From positions 6,103,001-6,167,000 of the forward strand of contig NC_060214.1 of the NCBI RefSeq assembly GCF_021130785.1: 64,000 bases of DNA, written 5' to 3'. Position numbers and translations under genes: made by a program. Below, piece by piece: positions 23,739 to 35,099 of the stretch. Position 1 is the stretch's first letter, and every line of letters begins with the position of its first letter. The notes beneath the pieces were generated by a model. That model saw nothing but the letters and a program-made list of their open reading frames with translations, was not told where the DNA came from and did no database searches. Source of the stretch: Homalodisca vitripennis. Lineage: Eukaryota; Arthropoda; Insecta; Hemiptera; Cicadellidae.

Positions 23739-24183
23739 TAGATATTAACTTTGTCTTTGATGTATGCATTACAGTACTGGCCAGATACTGCATACCTAAT
23801 ATTTGCTAAAATGTTGAGATAAAAGTATATCTATACTAAAACTTTCTATATTTTCTTACTCTGGACACATAGCGGTTTGCTTAAAAGGTTGAAATAAGAA
23901 GTGCGTCACTATTAAGCTTACTGCATGCTTTTAAGGCTATAAATGTAAGAAAATATAGTTTAAATTAATAAAACATACAGATTCACTATCATAAAACAAT
24001 GTTTACAAAGCACATTTGGTTATATTTTACAGGTTCTTTCAATTTATAACATTGTCTTCTAGTAATGTAACTTAACAGACCAGTACGTCAGATCCCGGAG
24101 TGGTTTTTAAATACGAGTAGGCCTATATTTGTATCAGGAAGAATAAGAATGTCCTGTAAAATCTCAATACAATACATCAAATA
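23739..24183. other. AT-rich spacer DNA, nothing recognised
   Basis: No ORF, repeat or RNA gene seen. Confidence 0.5.
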
Positions 24184-24192
24184 GTTGGACGT

Positions 24193-24693
24193 GGGTAGGG
24201 TACGATAAGTGGACCCGGTTTTTTATATCGAAGAATATAATCTTCGATCTCGAATCCTAAACTATCAATTGATATAAAAATATCTGTAGTCCTAAATAAC
24301 AATTATGTGTTTTAATTTAAAATATAAATATGTAGACATATAGGAAAACTCATACATAATTAGGAAATTATATAAATAACAAATCAACCAAAACGAGAAT
24401 GATCAAACAGGTAAACTGTTTATGTCATAATTATTGATTATACACATGTAATTATATATTATTACGTGTATGTATGATAATTATTATTATTGTTATATAT
24501 ACACGTAATCGTATATATAATAATAATACGATTACGTGTATTATTTGACAGTTTTTAGAGCTGTTGATTTAGATTAAGTTAATTGTTTAAAATAATCAAT
24601 CAGTACCGATTGGTTGTATCGATGTTTATGATTACTTAATATCGTTTGCCAATATCGATATAAAAAACCGGGTCCGCTTATCGTACCCTACCC
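24193..24693. mobile_element. 501-bp MITE with 9-bp target duplication (Mutator type)
   Basis: It starts GGGTAGGGTACGATAAGTGG and ends in the complementary sequence; about 39 terminal bases pair with one mismatch (T at 24210 versus C). The 9 bases GTTGGACGT flank it perfectly at 24184-24192 and 24694-24702. A 9-bp duplication is characteristic of Mutator-like transposons, matching the MULE transposase remnants in the arms. There is no coding capacity. The interior has a further AT-rich palindrome around 24460-24540. Confidence 0.88.
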
Positions 24694-24985
24694 GTTGGAC
24701 GTGATTGAGTAACACACACAGACAGACACATTCAAGTTTTATAACAGTACGGATTTACAATATTGCAGCAACTGTTAAGATGAAATTGTGGCAGTGTTTT
24801 TTTTTTTTTAGATTTTCCACGCTATTAGTAATTTAACGTCAGCAAATTTTAACTTTTATGTGGTGGTATTGTATCCCGTATGTTTATATTTCTCTGTAAA
24901 CATTTACAAAAAATGTAATAAGTAATTACTTGCTTATTGCTCCCTTCGTTACGTAGTTTCTGAAGGATAAAAATCAATAATAAAA

Positions 24986-24986
24986 C

Positions 24987-25021
<35 letters not shown>
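24986..25021. repeat. (CTGT)n microsatellite
   Basis: Nine CTGT repeats. Confidence 0.97.
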
Positions 25022-25022
<1 letters not shown>

Positions 25023-28000
25023 GCATCCAAAAGTACATAAAAAGTGGTTCTCGCCTAGTGACGGTCAGAAAGAACGCTATAAAGCCTCAAGAGTGCGGCA
25101 GCGGTCGCTAAGAGGTCTGTTCATGTCATTTGATGCCTTATTTACTTTTGTATAAGTCTCACGTTTTATGTTTGTTGCCACTACAACAATAGTTGGTCAC
25201 TACTTACATACATTGATTCCAAAAATTCTTACTTGTATCTCCAGTAAACATGTATACATCACGGTATTCTAAATACGATAAGATATTATGAATAAACATT
25301 TCAACAAAGATTAACCAAACAACCGACTAAAATTCTATTTAAGTTTTTAAAACTAAGTTGTCTTATATAAGAATAATTTGCTGGAATATTTCTTCATTTA
25401 CGCGCTATGCGCCAGCCACTGATGTCATTGACTTAATTACATAACTAAAACATTTATTTTCATGACATACAATTTTGTCCAAAAAAGCCTTCATTATCAT
25501 AATATATAAATTATTATTTTTAATAAACTGCGACGGAATGCTTTTAAAATAGTTTATTGTATTTACAATGCAAATAAATATTAATTATTAAAATGTATAA
25601 ACTACATATTTATCTACTGTTTTGAGTTGCTCCTGACATGAGTTATTATGTGCTGAATTCAAATATCTTTATTTATGCAGTATACTGTTGTCACGTAGAA
25701 TAATATCATCAGAAATAAATTAACCTATTACACGGCACCATTGACTTGAATTTACTAGAATAGTTCAAACTGCAGTTTCTCAAAGTTTTACGGTTTTATA
25801 AATCAATACAAAACTTTTAAATTTCAACTCTAAAACGTATATTACATTCAGATTTAACTGACTTTGAAATATTTTAAGAAATTTAACTTTTTTTTAGAAA
25901 AATTAATTCACACATATACATAACATAATATTTCAAAATCTATTAACATTTCTTAATCTGTATCAGTAAATTCGATTATTTCTTGAGTTCTTGATTTTAT
26001 GTCAGTTATAAGTATCTATAAATATTGATTTACGTAAATATGAATGAAAACTAACAATATCAAGCTCAATATCTTACACTGTAAAAGTAAAATGTAAAGT
26101 AAAGATGTCTTATTGTACCAAGTGAAGTTAGGGCTAAGAAGCCCTCTCTAACACTTAAACTGAGGACCTACAGCTTAAAGATGAATTCCGATCCAATACC
26201 AGCAGGCAGGCAAGTGGGCTACTTGCAAAGGCAGGATCTCTCAGCGGTCACCAATCCAAGCATCAAACACGCTCGACGATGCTTGATCTGGTCATCTTGC
26301 GATAGACGTTGCACTGCCACATTGGAAATCTCCAGATGTTCCTTTTGTAGAATTAAAATTCATACGACTATAGGGTCTCTTCCACACGATTCTTAAGTTT
26401 CAATTTTAATCTTATGAAGTTTAAATCTGCTAAGTTCTAAAGTTCTAAGTTCATTTGTGTTACTCAGATGATCTTTCTCAAATCTGTTTATCTCTTTATG
26501 ATAGTTTAATCTCGATATCTTAAATGACGCCTGTTAATCCTGAGTATGTTTTATAAATTAAAAATGTTTGATGTGTATAATCATGTCTCATAATTAGAGT
26601 GAGAAACGAGACAGTATATCGAAGAAATCTATGTAAGAAATATAAATAGTTCTCAATTGTTTTTTTTTTATATAACATACTATACTTGACAGTACCGTGA
26701 GAGGTAAAATTTCCATGTTGTCAATAGAGTACGTCAGTTTGTGCTATTCTATGGATATGAATGTAGGCTATTATGGATCCTTTGAACGTAAGATTAATTT
26801 AACTTTTTTTGAGCTTCTTCATAAGTTCAAGTCCACTGTTTGATTGTTCAGAACTATTCACAACAGACTCAGCAAAGGTGAAATAAAAACCCCAAACCCA
26901 CACCCACAAGTAAATATATTTGGCCCATATATTTAGAAAATTGTTAACTATTATTTGAGCCTATTGTTAAGTTAGAATTAAACAAACTGGAATCACGATG
27001 ATAAAACTCTCTTTAAATCCTTTCAAAAATAAGAAGACTAAGGTTTGGGCTAACTCTATATCCAAGTTTCCCTCGTTTGTAGTCGTTAATAGACAGACTC
27101 AGGAGTTATGTTGTGTGGCTTGAAGCAAGACTTTGTAGACCTCAGTCCTCCTCGAAATATTGTATATACGCGGGTTAATTACATGGCTTATAGACAAGGA
27201 CCTGCTATTTAATATTCTATGAGTTTTTTAGACCAGTAAGCCATTTCTTGTCTAGCAGTTCAGGATTAATTAAGATAGAATTGAAGGATTGTGGTTTGGT
27301 TTGAACTGAAGTTGTGGAACTGGTTTAGACAAGCGTTGACGGGTGTGTGTGTTTGTGTGTGTGCGTGTGCGTGTTTGTGTGTGTGAAACCGCTTCACTTG
27401 TGTAGCTTGTCATTTATGCCTCTGAAAATTTAATGTTAAGATTCATATGTTTTTTTTTTATTTTTAAAGATATGTTTTAATGTGGTATATTAGTGTTGGT
27501 TTTCCTTTTTTATATACCATTATTTTTCTTGATAACACTATTCTATCCCATACCTTAGGCACGATATCTTCCTTTAAGCCTGAAGCCCTATCCTTGCAAT
27601 TGTCATTCATTGGTGTATAACTAATTGACAATAATAGGTTGCGTAAATTTTAAAATTTAAGTGCGAATAAATTTACACGTGATATTGAACTGTAACTGAT
27701 ATAACAAAATGCTTTATATTTTGTAATAATCGTGATTTATAATAATGTCACTACTAAAATATAAATTACTACTTTCTATAATTCTATAATATTGATAGTA
27801 ATAATAATATAAACAATAAAAAATGTTGCAAAAATGAAATTAAATTAAAAGTTCATTATTTGTTCAGGCAGAGTTAGTACCACAGGGCCCTTTCTTACGC
27901 TTAACCTGTTTAAAACCATGTCCTTCTATTTTACTAATAATTTATATTAAATTAATAAAAGAAAGTTCAGTATACCTTCTTTGTGGATCTGAACTCAGTA

Positions 28001-28273
28001 GAAGGTCACCATCATAGAGAAACTTACTACATTACATATTACTCTATGCTGCCACACTTCCTATTGAGCTATTCTGCCTTGTTGATTGACATGTGTCCCA
28101 GCTAGAGTTGTGCCAGTGGATTGAACCGTATAATGTCAAACCTGTTCTATCACCACCAACTATCAACCAGCTGTCAACCACCTGTCAACCAACCAACACA
28201 GTTGTCAAATCCCACCATTGTCAAAATCAAATCAAAATATCATATAATATATATATATATAATTTTGCATATA
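25022..28273. other. Mostly featureless spacer; GC-richer patch at 26100-26400
   Basis: No convincing gene. The patch 26100-26400 is GC-richer than its surroundings and has a 71-codon frame (26181-26396) with no family resemblance; it could be an old interspersed repeat. A GT-rich microsatellite lies at about 27340-27385. Confidence 0.5.
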
Positions 28274-28441
28274 ATTGTAATAAATTGAAATTCGGCTATT
28301 GCCATTTATACAAATTTAATGAATGTAAATAGAAGTCATTTGACAGGTATTTGGTCTTCCGATCATATGTTAGTTTGGTTATTTAAACACATATGTGAAA
28401 GAAACGGCCAAATACAAAATAATTGAATCGTAAAAAGTGAG

Positions 28442-28512
28442 GGCTCTGTAGTGTAATGGTAGCACATTCACCCGGCAAGTGAGAGATCCGGGTTCGAGTC
28501 CCGGCGGAGCAA
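28442..28512 (+). tRNA. tRNA-like gene, copy 1 (anticodon position reads GGC)
   Basis: A full cloverleaf can be drawn: 6-bp acceptor stem (position 1 G opposite A72 unpaired), D stem GTGT (G in copies 2-3 where this copy has A just before it) with loop AATGGTA, anticodon stem TTCAC/GTGAG, and T arm CCGGG-TTCGAGT-CCCGG. Box B (GGTTCGAGTCC) is perfect, and a T run follows at 28516, a Pol III terminator. The anticodon loop is CCGGCAA, giving GGC (Ala) if read normally, but position 33 is C rather than the invariant U. Most likely a tRNA-derived pseudogene or a tRNA-like Pol III transcript. Confidence 0.65.
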
Positions 28513-28703
28513 GTACTTTTTGCGATTCAATGTTTATTGTAATAAATTAAAATTCGGCTATTGCCATTTATACAAATTTAATGAATGTAAATAGAAGTCA
28601 TTTGACAGGTATTTGGTCTTCCGATCATATGTTAGTTTGGTTATTTAAACACATATGTGAAAGAAACGGCCAAATACAAAATAATTGAATCTTAAAAAGT
28701 GAG

Positions 28704-28774
28704 GGCTCTGTGGTGTAATGGTAGCACATTCACCCGGCAAGTGAGAGATCCGGGTTCGAGTCCCGGCGGAGCAA
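28704..28774 (+). tRNA. tRNA-like gene, copy 2
   Basis: Same cloverleaf as the copy at 28442, with TGTGGTGTAATGG in the D arm. Same C33 and G1/A72 peculiarities, followed by TTTTT. Confidence 0.65.
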
Positions 28775-28965
28775 GTACTTTTTGCGATTCAATGTTTTTT
28801 GTAATAAATTAAAATTCGGCTATTGCCATTTATACAAATTTAATGAATGTAAATAGAAGTCATTTGACAGGTATTTGGTCTTCCGATCATATGTTAGTTT
28901 GGTTATTTAAACACATAAGTGAAAGAAACGGCCAAATACAAAATAATTGAATCGTAAAAAGTGAG

Positions 28966-29036
28966 GGCTCTGTGGTGTAATGGTAGCACATTCACCCGGC
29001 AAGTAAGAGATCCGGGTTCGAGTCCCGGCGGAGCAA
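28966..29036 (+). tRNA. tRNA-like gene, copy 3
   Basis: As copy 2, but the anticodon stem 3' side reads GTAAG, replacing a G with A and losing one pair. Confidence 0.6.
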
Positions 29037-29108
29037 GTACTTTTTGCGATTCAATGTTTATTGTAATAAATTAAAATTCGGCTATTGCCATTTATACAAA
29101 TTTAATGA

Positions 29109-29112
<4 letters not shown>

Positions 29113-29158
<46 letters not shown>
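29113..29158. repeat. (TA)n microsatellite
   Basis: Interrupts the last 262-bp unit just outside the inner end of the right arm. Confidence 0.97.
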
Positions 29159-29159
<1 letters not shown>

Positions 29160-29239
29160 CACGGTGTAAAGATTATAAAATAAATAACACATAAAAGATT
29201 ATTAAAAAATCGTTTATGATATAGATATATATTTATATT

Positions 29240-31384
29240 TACATCGTACACCAACCATGTATGAGCACATATTTAAATCAAACTTAAACTTAAATAACTG
29301 TATAACAGATGATTGTAATAATGTTAAGGGTAACTTTATATAGGAGTCAAAAATCGAAATTAAAGTTTAACTTATTAATAGTATAACATATGACTGTAAT
29401 AATTTTAAGGATCACTTTATATTGTCAAGTTACCATTGAAAGTATAATTTTTGAAAAGTTTCATTATTTTAGAATAATTTGAAACCACAACAAAAGTCAA
29501 AACTCATTTTAAAGAGACTGAATTGTTTGTTATTTAATTATAGTACCCGTTTGTAGATGTTTAAGCCATACACACTACAAATAAATAGTTTAGTTTTAAT
29601 ACTATACATACTAACTAATACTAACTATAAACTATAGTTGAAATAATTACATATTAAAGTATTTTATATTACGTGGTAAGAACTATTTCATCAAATACTT
29701 TGTGAGTTTATTTACAAAGCAACTCTAATGAGAAACGACAAAGTGAAATAAAAGCCACAATGTACTGTTTGGTTTCATTGTTTGTGTTTACTTTACAGAA
29801 AAAACAACGCAGTGATTATGTTGTGCCCATGTTGTTGGATGACGCGGTGTAGTGCCGACTCTACCATTTTGTTTATCTTTTCAGGTGAATGTTTGACCAA
29901 GCCAACAAAATGAGATTTGACCGAAGTTTATTCATTTCCAACAAGGGTTAATTTATATAAATATTTCTAAATTTACCCTCTCTTGTGCTACGGATTTTCA
30001 TTAAACACATATCTGATACTTAAATTGTTTATGTTTCATAGATTTTCTAATATAATAAATTAATAATTATTATAATCCGATATATTAAAATTAAAAGATT
30101 AAATTACATTTTATTTAATTTTTTAATTGATATTTCAATATCTCGTAACAATTATCTACCAGTTAAAGTTGCTGAGGTCAGTGTCGTTCTTACGAAATCA
30201 AACATTTATCCATTCTCAAGAGTTTCTCCTAGATGCCTGTTCTCGACCTAGTCAAATCCACTTAATTAATTAAATTTTCCTAAGCTTCAAAGTGATGAAA
30301 ATATTTTAAAATATGCTATGAAACGCTTCATTGAAGCAGATTTTGAATGAAACTGTAACCAAAGAGATGTCAAGTAGGCAGCGAGTTGCTTCGTCTGAGT
30401 TTCGTTATATCTCTGTCGTTAAATTAATAAAACAAGAAGTTTGTGAAATTCCTAAAGGGCAAAGTGGAACATTAAATCAACATCTCATTAGGAAATGTTA
30501 ATGTCGACAGTCCTGTCGAGCAAACCCTTATATTTCGAATGAATGACTTCTTGCCTCTTTCCTTTTATTCCATAACGTGTTAAATACACGATACAGTTTC
30601 ACGCGCTTTTCTCTCGTGTGTTAAAGTTAACCGCCTTTAATTATGCGTTCCACAAGTATATACGGAATGCTTTGACTAAAAGCCTTTTTACGATGCTGGA
30701 CTGTTTTTATTTATTTATTCATTTCAACTTCAATAAACACATTGGTGGACAGTACAATGTGGCCAATTACACCGTAGCATATTAAACCAAAGTCAACAAT
30801 AATCTAACAATCAGTTACTTACAAACTCCAACATTAAAAAAAACTAAATTCTCCTCAAAATCAGTGATAAAACGTTCTAATACACAAACTGCAACACATA
30901 AATAAAAAAAATAAACTGCTGCAGAAACGGCCAGATATTATCCAACACAAACAATAATTCTTATTATAAATGCACAACTGAAAACAAGTATCAAAAAGTT
31001 AAATCAATAAAAAATATACCATTAACACAAACCTATCAAGATAAAACACATACTTATAATAAGATTCAAAGTCAGAGATCAAAGCAATGTTTACAAGATT
31101 TGATGAGAGGTCAGGGATGATGACAAAACATTGACATCATAAAGCAGACCGTGGTAGACATCATCACAGTAGTAGAGGAGATAATACACAGATCTGAGTG
31201 ACCAAACTGAGGCCTAAACAAGGCTGGAGTCCTGGACAAAGGGAACCAGAAAGTTCAAACTAACAGTCAAAACGCTGCATTGATTTAAACAATTATGCAG
31301 GAGAGCGTAGAATAGGAAAGGTTCTATAATCTTTGGAATTGCATTTGATGGTTTCCAGTCAAAAGCAGAATCATCATACACAGA
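29240..31384. other. Noncoding inner part of right arm
   Basis: Reverse-complement partner of 15369-17342. 30700-31384 mirrors the LINE-like satellite flank; the open frame there (31214-31384, minus) encodes the same LNFLVPFVQDSSLV end. No functional gene. Confidence 0.5.
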
Positions 31385-32745
31385 CTTGAAATATTGAGCA
31401 GAGGCCTCGGATGTCTCACGCGCTGCACACCACCTCATTATTGTTGCCAAGCTTATCGCAGTCCAGAGCAGAAGCATCATACACAGACTTGAAATATTGA
31501 GCAGAGGCCTCGGATATCCCACGCGCTGCACACCACCTCATCATTGTTGCCAAGCTTATCACAGTCCAGAGCAGACGTATCATACACAGACTTGAAATAT
31601 TGAGCAGAGGCCTCGGATATCTCACGCGCTGCACACCACCTCATCATTGTTGCCAAGCTTATCACAGTCCAGAGCAGAAGCATCATACACAGACTTGAAA
31701 TATTGAGCAGAGGCCTCGGATATCCCACGCGCTGCACACCACCTCATTATTGTTGCCAAGCTTATCGCAGTCCAGAGCAGAAGCATCATACACAGACTTG
31801 AAATATTGAGCAGAGGCCTCGGATATCTCACGCGCTGCACACCACCTCATTATTGTTGCCAAGCTTATCGCAGTCCAGAGCAGAAGCATCATACACAGAC
31901 TTGAAATATTGAGCAGAGGCCTCGGATATCTCACGCGGCACGCGCGCAAACACCACCTCATTATTGTTGCCAAGCTTATCGCAGTCCAGAGCAGAAGCAT
32001 CATACACAGACTTGAAATATTGAGCAGAGGCCTCGGATATCCCACGCGCTGCACACCACCTCATCATTGTTGTGCCAAGCTTATCACAGTCCAGAGCAGA
32101 AGCATCATACACAGACTTGAAATATTGAGCAGAGGCCTCGGATATCTCACGCGCTGCAAACCACCTCACCATTGTTGCCAAGCTTATCACAGTCAAGAGC
32201 AGAAGCATCATACACAGACTTCAAATATTGAGCAGAGGCTTCGGATATCGCATGCGCTGCACACCACTTCATCATTGTTGCCAAGCTTATCACAGACAAG
32301 AGCAGAAGCATCATACACAGACTTCAAATATTGAGCACAGAGGCTTCGGATATCGCACGCGCTGCAAACCACCTCACCATTGTTGCCAAGTTTATCGCAG
32401 TCCAGAGCAGAAGTATCATACACAGACTTGAAATATTGAGCAGAGGCTTCGGATATCGCACGCGCTGCAAACCACCTCACCATTGTTGCCAAGCTTATCG
32501 CAGTCCAGAGCAGAAGTATCATACACAGACTTAAAATATTGAGCAGAGGCCTCGGTTATCGCACGCGCTGCAAACCACCTCACCATTGTTGCCAAGCTTA
32601 TCGCAGTCCAGAGCAGAAGCATCATACACAGACTTAAAATATTGAGCAGAGGCTTCGGATATCGCACGCGCTGCACACCACCTCATCATTGTTGCCAAGC
32701 TTATCACAGTCCAGAGCAGAAGCATCATACACAGACTTGAACCTT
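31385..32745 (-). repeat. 103-bp satellite, right arm
   Basis: About 13 copies of a 103-bp unit, homologous to the left 104-bp array in reverse orientation, with landmarks GACTTGAAATATTGAGCAGAG, CGGATATC and GCCAAGCTTATCGCAGTCC. It differs from the left array in the GC-rich segment (CGCGTGRGATATCCGAGGCC here, GCCGCGGGATATCC there). The two arrays have been homogenised separately. Confidence 0.94.
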
Positions 32746-33009
32746 GAACACACCCCCTTGTGCAACACCATAATTTAACTGCAACTCTTTGCTCAAGACA
32801 CCATTCATCTTTACAACCTGCTTTCTGCCATTACAAAAATACCTGCCAGTTCAATGCATTGCCTCCAACACCGTAAATTCTTAATTTATTTAATAAAATA
32901 TTTAGATCAAATTTATCATGGTTTTTTTTTAGTCTTAGTACACAGCCAACACATACTTGTTCTGGTTAATTGAATCCACAATACATTGAGCATGCCTCTC
33001 AATGGCATT

Positions 33010-33470
33010 GTAAACAGCCGCGTAAAGAGGTACGAATCACACACACCACATATCTTGTAACAAGATACGAGTCACACCACTTGTTGTGTAACAAGATACG
33101 AGTCACAAATCACATATCGTGTAACAAGGTACGAGTCACACCACAAGTCAAACTAGTTCATTCATATGAGATTTTAATATTTAACTTTTATTATTCATGG
33201 AGTTAAAGAAAAAGTAATGTAGTGGAAACTTAGTGCTCAAATTCGGTGACAAGATGTGATTTTACAGCACTGAACCTTTACGTGGTGTGACTCGTACCTT
33301 TGTTACACGAAACGTGACGTGACTCGTACCTTGGTACGCGATACGTGGTGTGACTCGTAACTTGTTGTTACACGTGGTGTGACTCTTACATTTGTTAGGT
33401 TACACGTGGTGTGACTCCTATCTCGATACCCTACAAGTTGTGTGACTCCTACCTTGCTACGTGTTACGTG
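33010..33470. repeat. 31-bp satellite, right arm (short, two blocks)
   Basis: Units such as GTAACAAGATACGAGTCACA at 33010-33150 and the opposite orientation (GTGGTGTGACTCGTA) at 33270-33470, with about 120 bases of other DNA between. It corresponds to the 3.5 kb array at 9361-12880. Confidence 0.88.
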
Positions 33471-33620
33471 AACTTTAAATTGAACACGAACAGATTTCAA
33501 GAGAAGTAATCTTCATTATTCGAGCAGGCAGGGATATCAAATTGGAATTCAACAGATCGTCAGTATTTGTGAATATTACTGTAGATTGGTACTCTTAATT
33601 ATGTATGTTTTTTATTTATT

Positions 33621-33622
33621 AT
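33621..33622. other. Empty Helitron insertion site
   Basis: Reverse complement reads AGGGTTTAA|TAATAAATAAA, exactly the two flanks of the left-arm Helitron joined together. Confidence 0.88.
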
Positions 33623-34039
33623 TAAACCCTAATGTGTGTGTAAAGCAGAAAGTATTAATTTTAAAGAATTTAAAACAAACTCGAAGAATTTATGTTTTGG
33701 TTATAAATATTATCATTATTACGGATCAAGAAGAAACGGTTTCGCAAAACTTGCCCCTAAGCAAGGATTTTATCAGAGCTCATTCCCGCATAGAGCTGCA
33801 CAGTTATTGCTTCGAGAAACGGCACATTTCTGACTTTACGATTGCTCCAGGCTATTAAACAAGAAGTTATGCCTTCTTAGAACATCATTGCTTGCTTTAT
33901 TCCGGTGATATTTGTCTTTAATCATTTTTATTGCGACCAAAATTACAAGACTTTATTTTAAAGTATTTGATTGTTTTATATTTTTATATAGAAATCTGCC
34001 CAGAGGGAAAAGAAAGTATATGAGAATCAGCCAAATTGC

Positions 34040-34500
34040 AAATTTAAAATTGTACACTATTACATATTGTTAGTATTGTAAACGGATAAGTTATAAGTAA
34101 GTGTTCAGCTGCTAGTTGTGTTTATATATCTGCATAGTTAATAAAACAACATATTGTTAGTATTGTTAAGGATTAATTATAAGTGAAATGTTGAGCTGAT
34201 AGCTGTAGTCCTATATCAGCAGAGTTAATAAAACAACATATTGTTAGTATTGTTTATAAGTGAAATGTTCAGCTGATAGCTGTAGTCCTATATCAGCAGA
34301 GTTAATAAAACAACATATTGTTAGTATTGTAAACGTATAAATTATAATTAAGTGTTCAGCTGCTAGTTGTGGTTGTATATCAGCACAGATAATAAAACAA
34401 CATATTGTTAGTATTGTAAACGTATAAATTATAATTAAGTGTTCAGCTGCTAGTTGTGGTTGTATATCAGCACAGATAATAAAACAACATATTCAAACTC
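34040..34500. repeat. About 90-bp tandem repeat, right copy
   Basis: About five units with AATAAAACAACATATTGTTA and CAGCTGCTAGTTG or CAGCTGATAGCTG. Partner of 6605-7140. Confidence 0.8.
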
Positions 34501-34639
34501 TTGTTATAACTAGGACATTCCTGAATATTTTTAAAAGTTACAAAATAATACGATCTTTAAATCAGGTTCTAAAGTAAACACGAGTAATGTGACTTATTTT
34601 TTAAAGACAATCAATTCTCCATGAAGCCTTCTTCTATCT

Positions 34640-34800
34640 ATCCTCATGGGTTACTGGTCTGTGTGAGGATCTTATCAAACAGATCTACTCTTGTTGATAC
34701 AGTACCAGTTCCATAGTACAGATCAAATTTAAGTATAATTATTACCTTTATTGTTAAATACCTCTACAATAATAAGAAAACCCTTAGTTTTGATCTTAAA
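34640..34800. repeat. Interspersed repeat segment, second copy at window end
   Basis: CCTCATGGGTTACTGGTCTG followed by TGTGAGGATCTTATCAAACAG recurs, diverged, at about 62040-62200. It is absent from the matching left-arm position, so it is an insertion specific to the right arm (within about 34500-34850). Confidence 0.6.
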
Positions 34801-35099
34801 GTAATAAAATTACAGCCACATTATAGATAATTTTCTCAATCTTTGAGGCGTGGAAGTTGCCTGATTACTATATGTTTCGCACATTACGTGTTATTTGCAC
34901 GCGGACAGTAAAGTATATATTCAAGTTAGACCTAAACACGGCGTAAAAATTTGATCATCGATTTTAGTACATTGTCCCCTGCCACCAATTTATAGCATTA
35001 ACTGTCCACTCTATTATTTGTTCTTAAAAAAATACTAAATAAACCACATGTCCACGATTTTTCAGCACGTACGTATAATATTTTACTCGGTTTGTTAAT

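Larger units (their letters stand above)
28274..29112 (+). repeat. 262-bp tandem repeat carrying a tRNA-like gene per unit
   Basis: About 3.2 units with a 262-bp period (28442, 28704, 28966). Units are nearly identical, differing by single bases, so the array is recent. Each contains an AT-rich spacer and one tRNA-like cloverleaf. The last unit is cut off by a TA microsatellite at 29113. The array ends about 130 bases before the inner end of the right arm. Confidence 0.93.

Noticed and set aside
28442..29036. CRISPR-like array (regularly spaced near-identical units)
   Set aside because: The repeated unit is a 262-bp block with a tRNA-like cloverleaf, the intervening DNA is also repeated, and the genome is eukaryotic.
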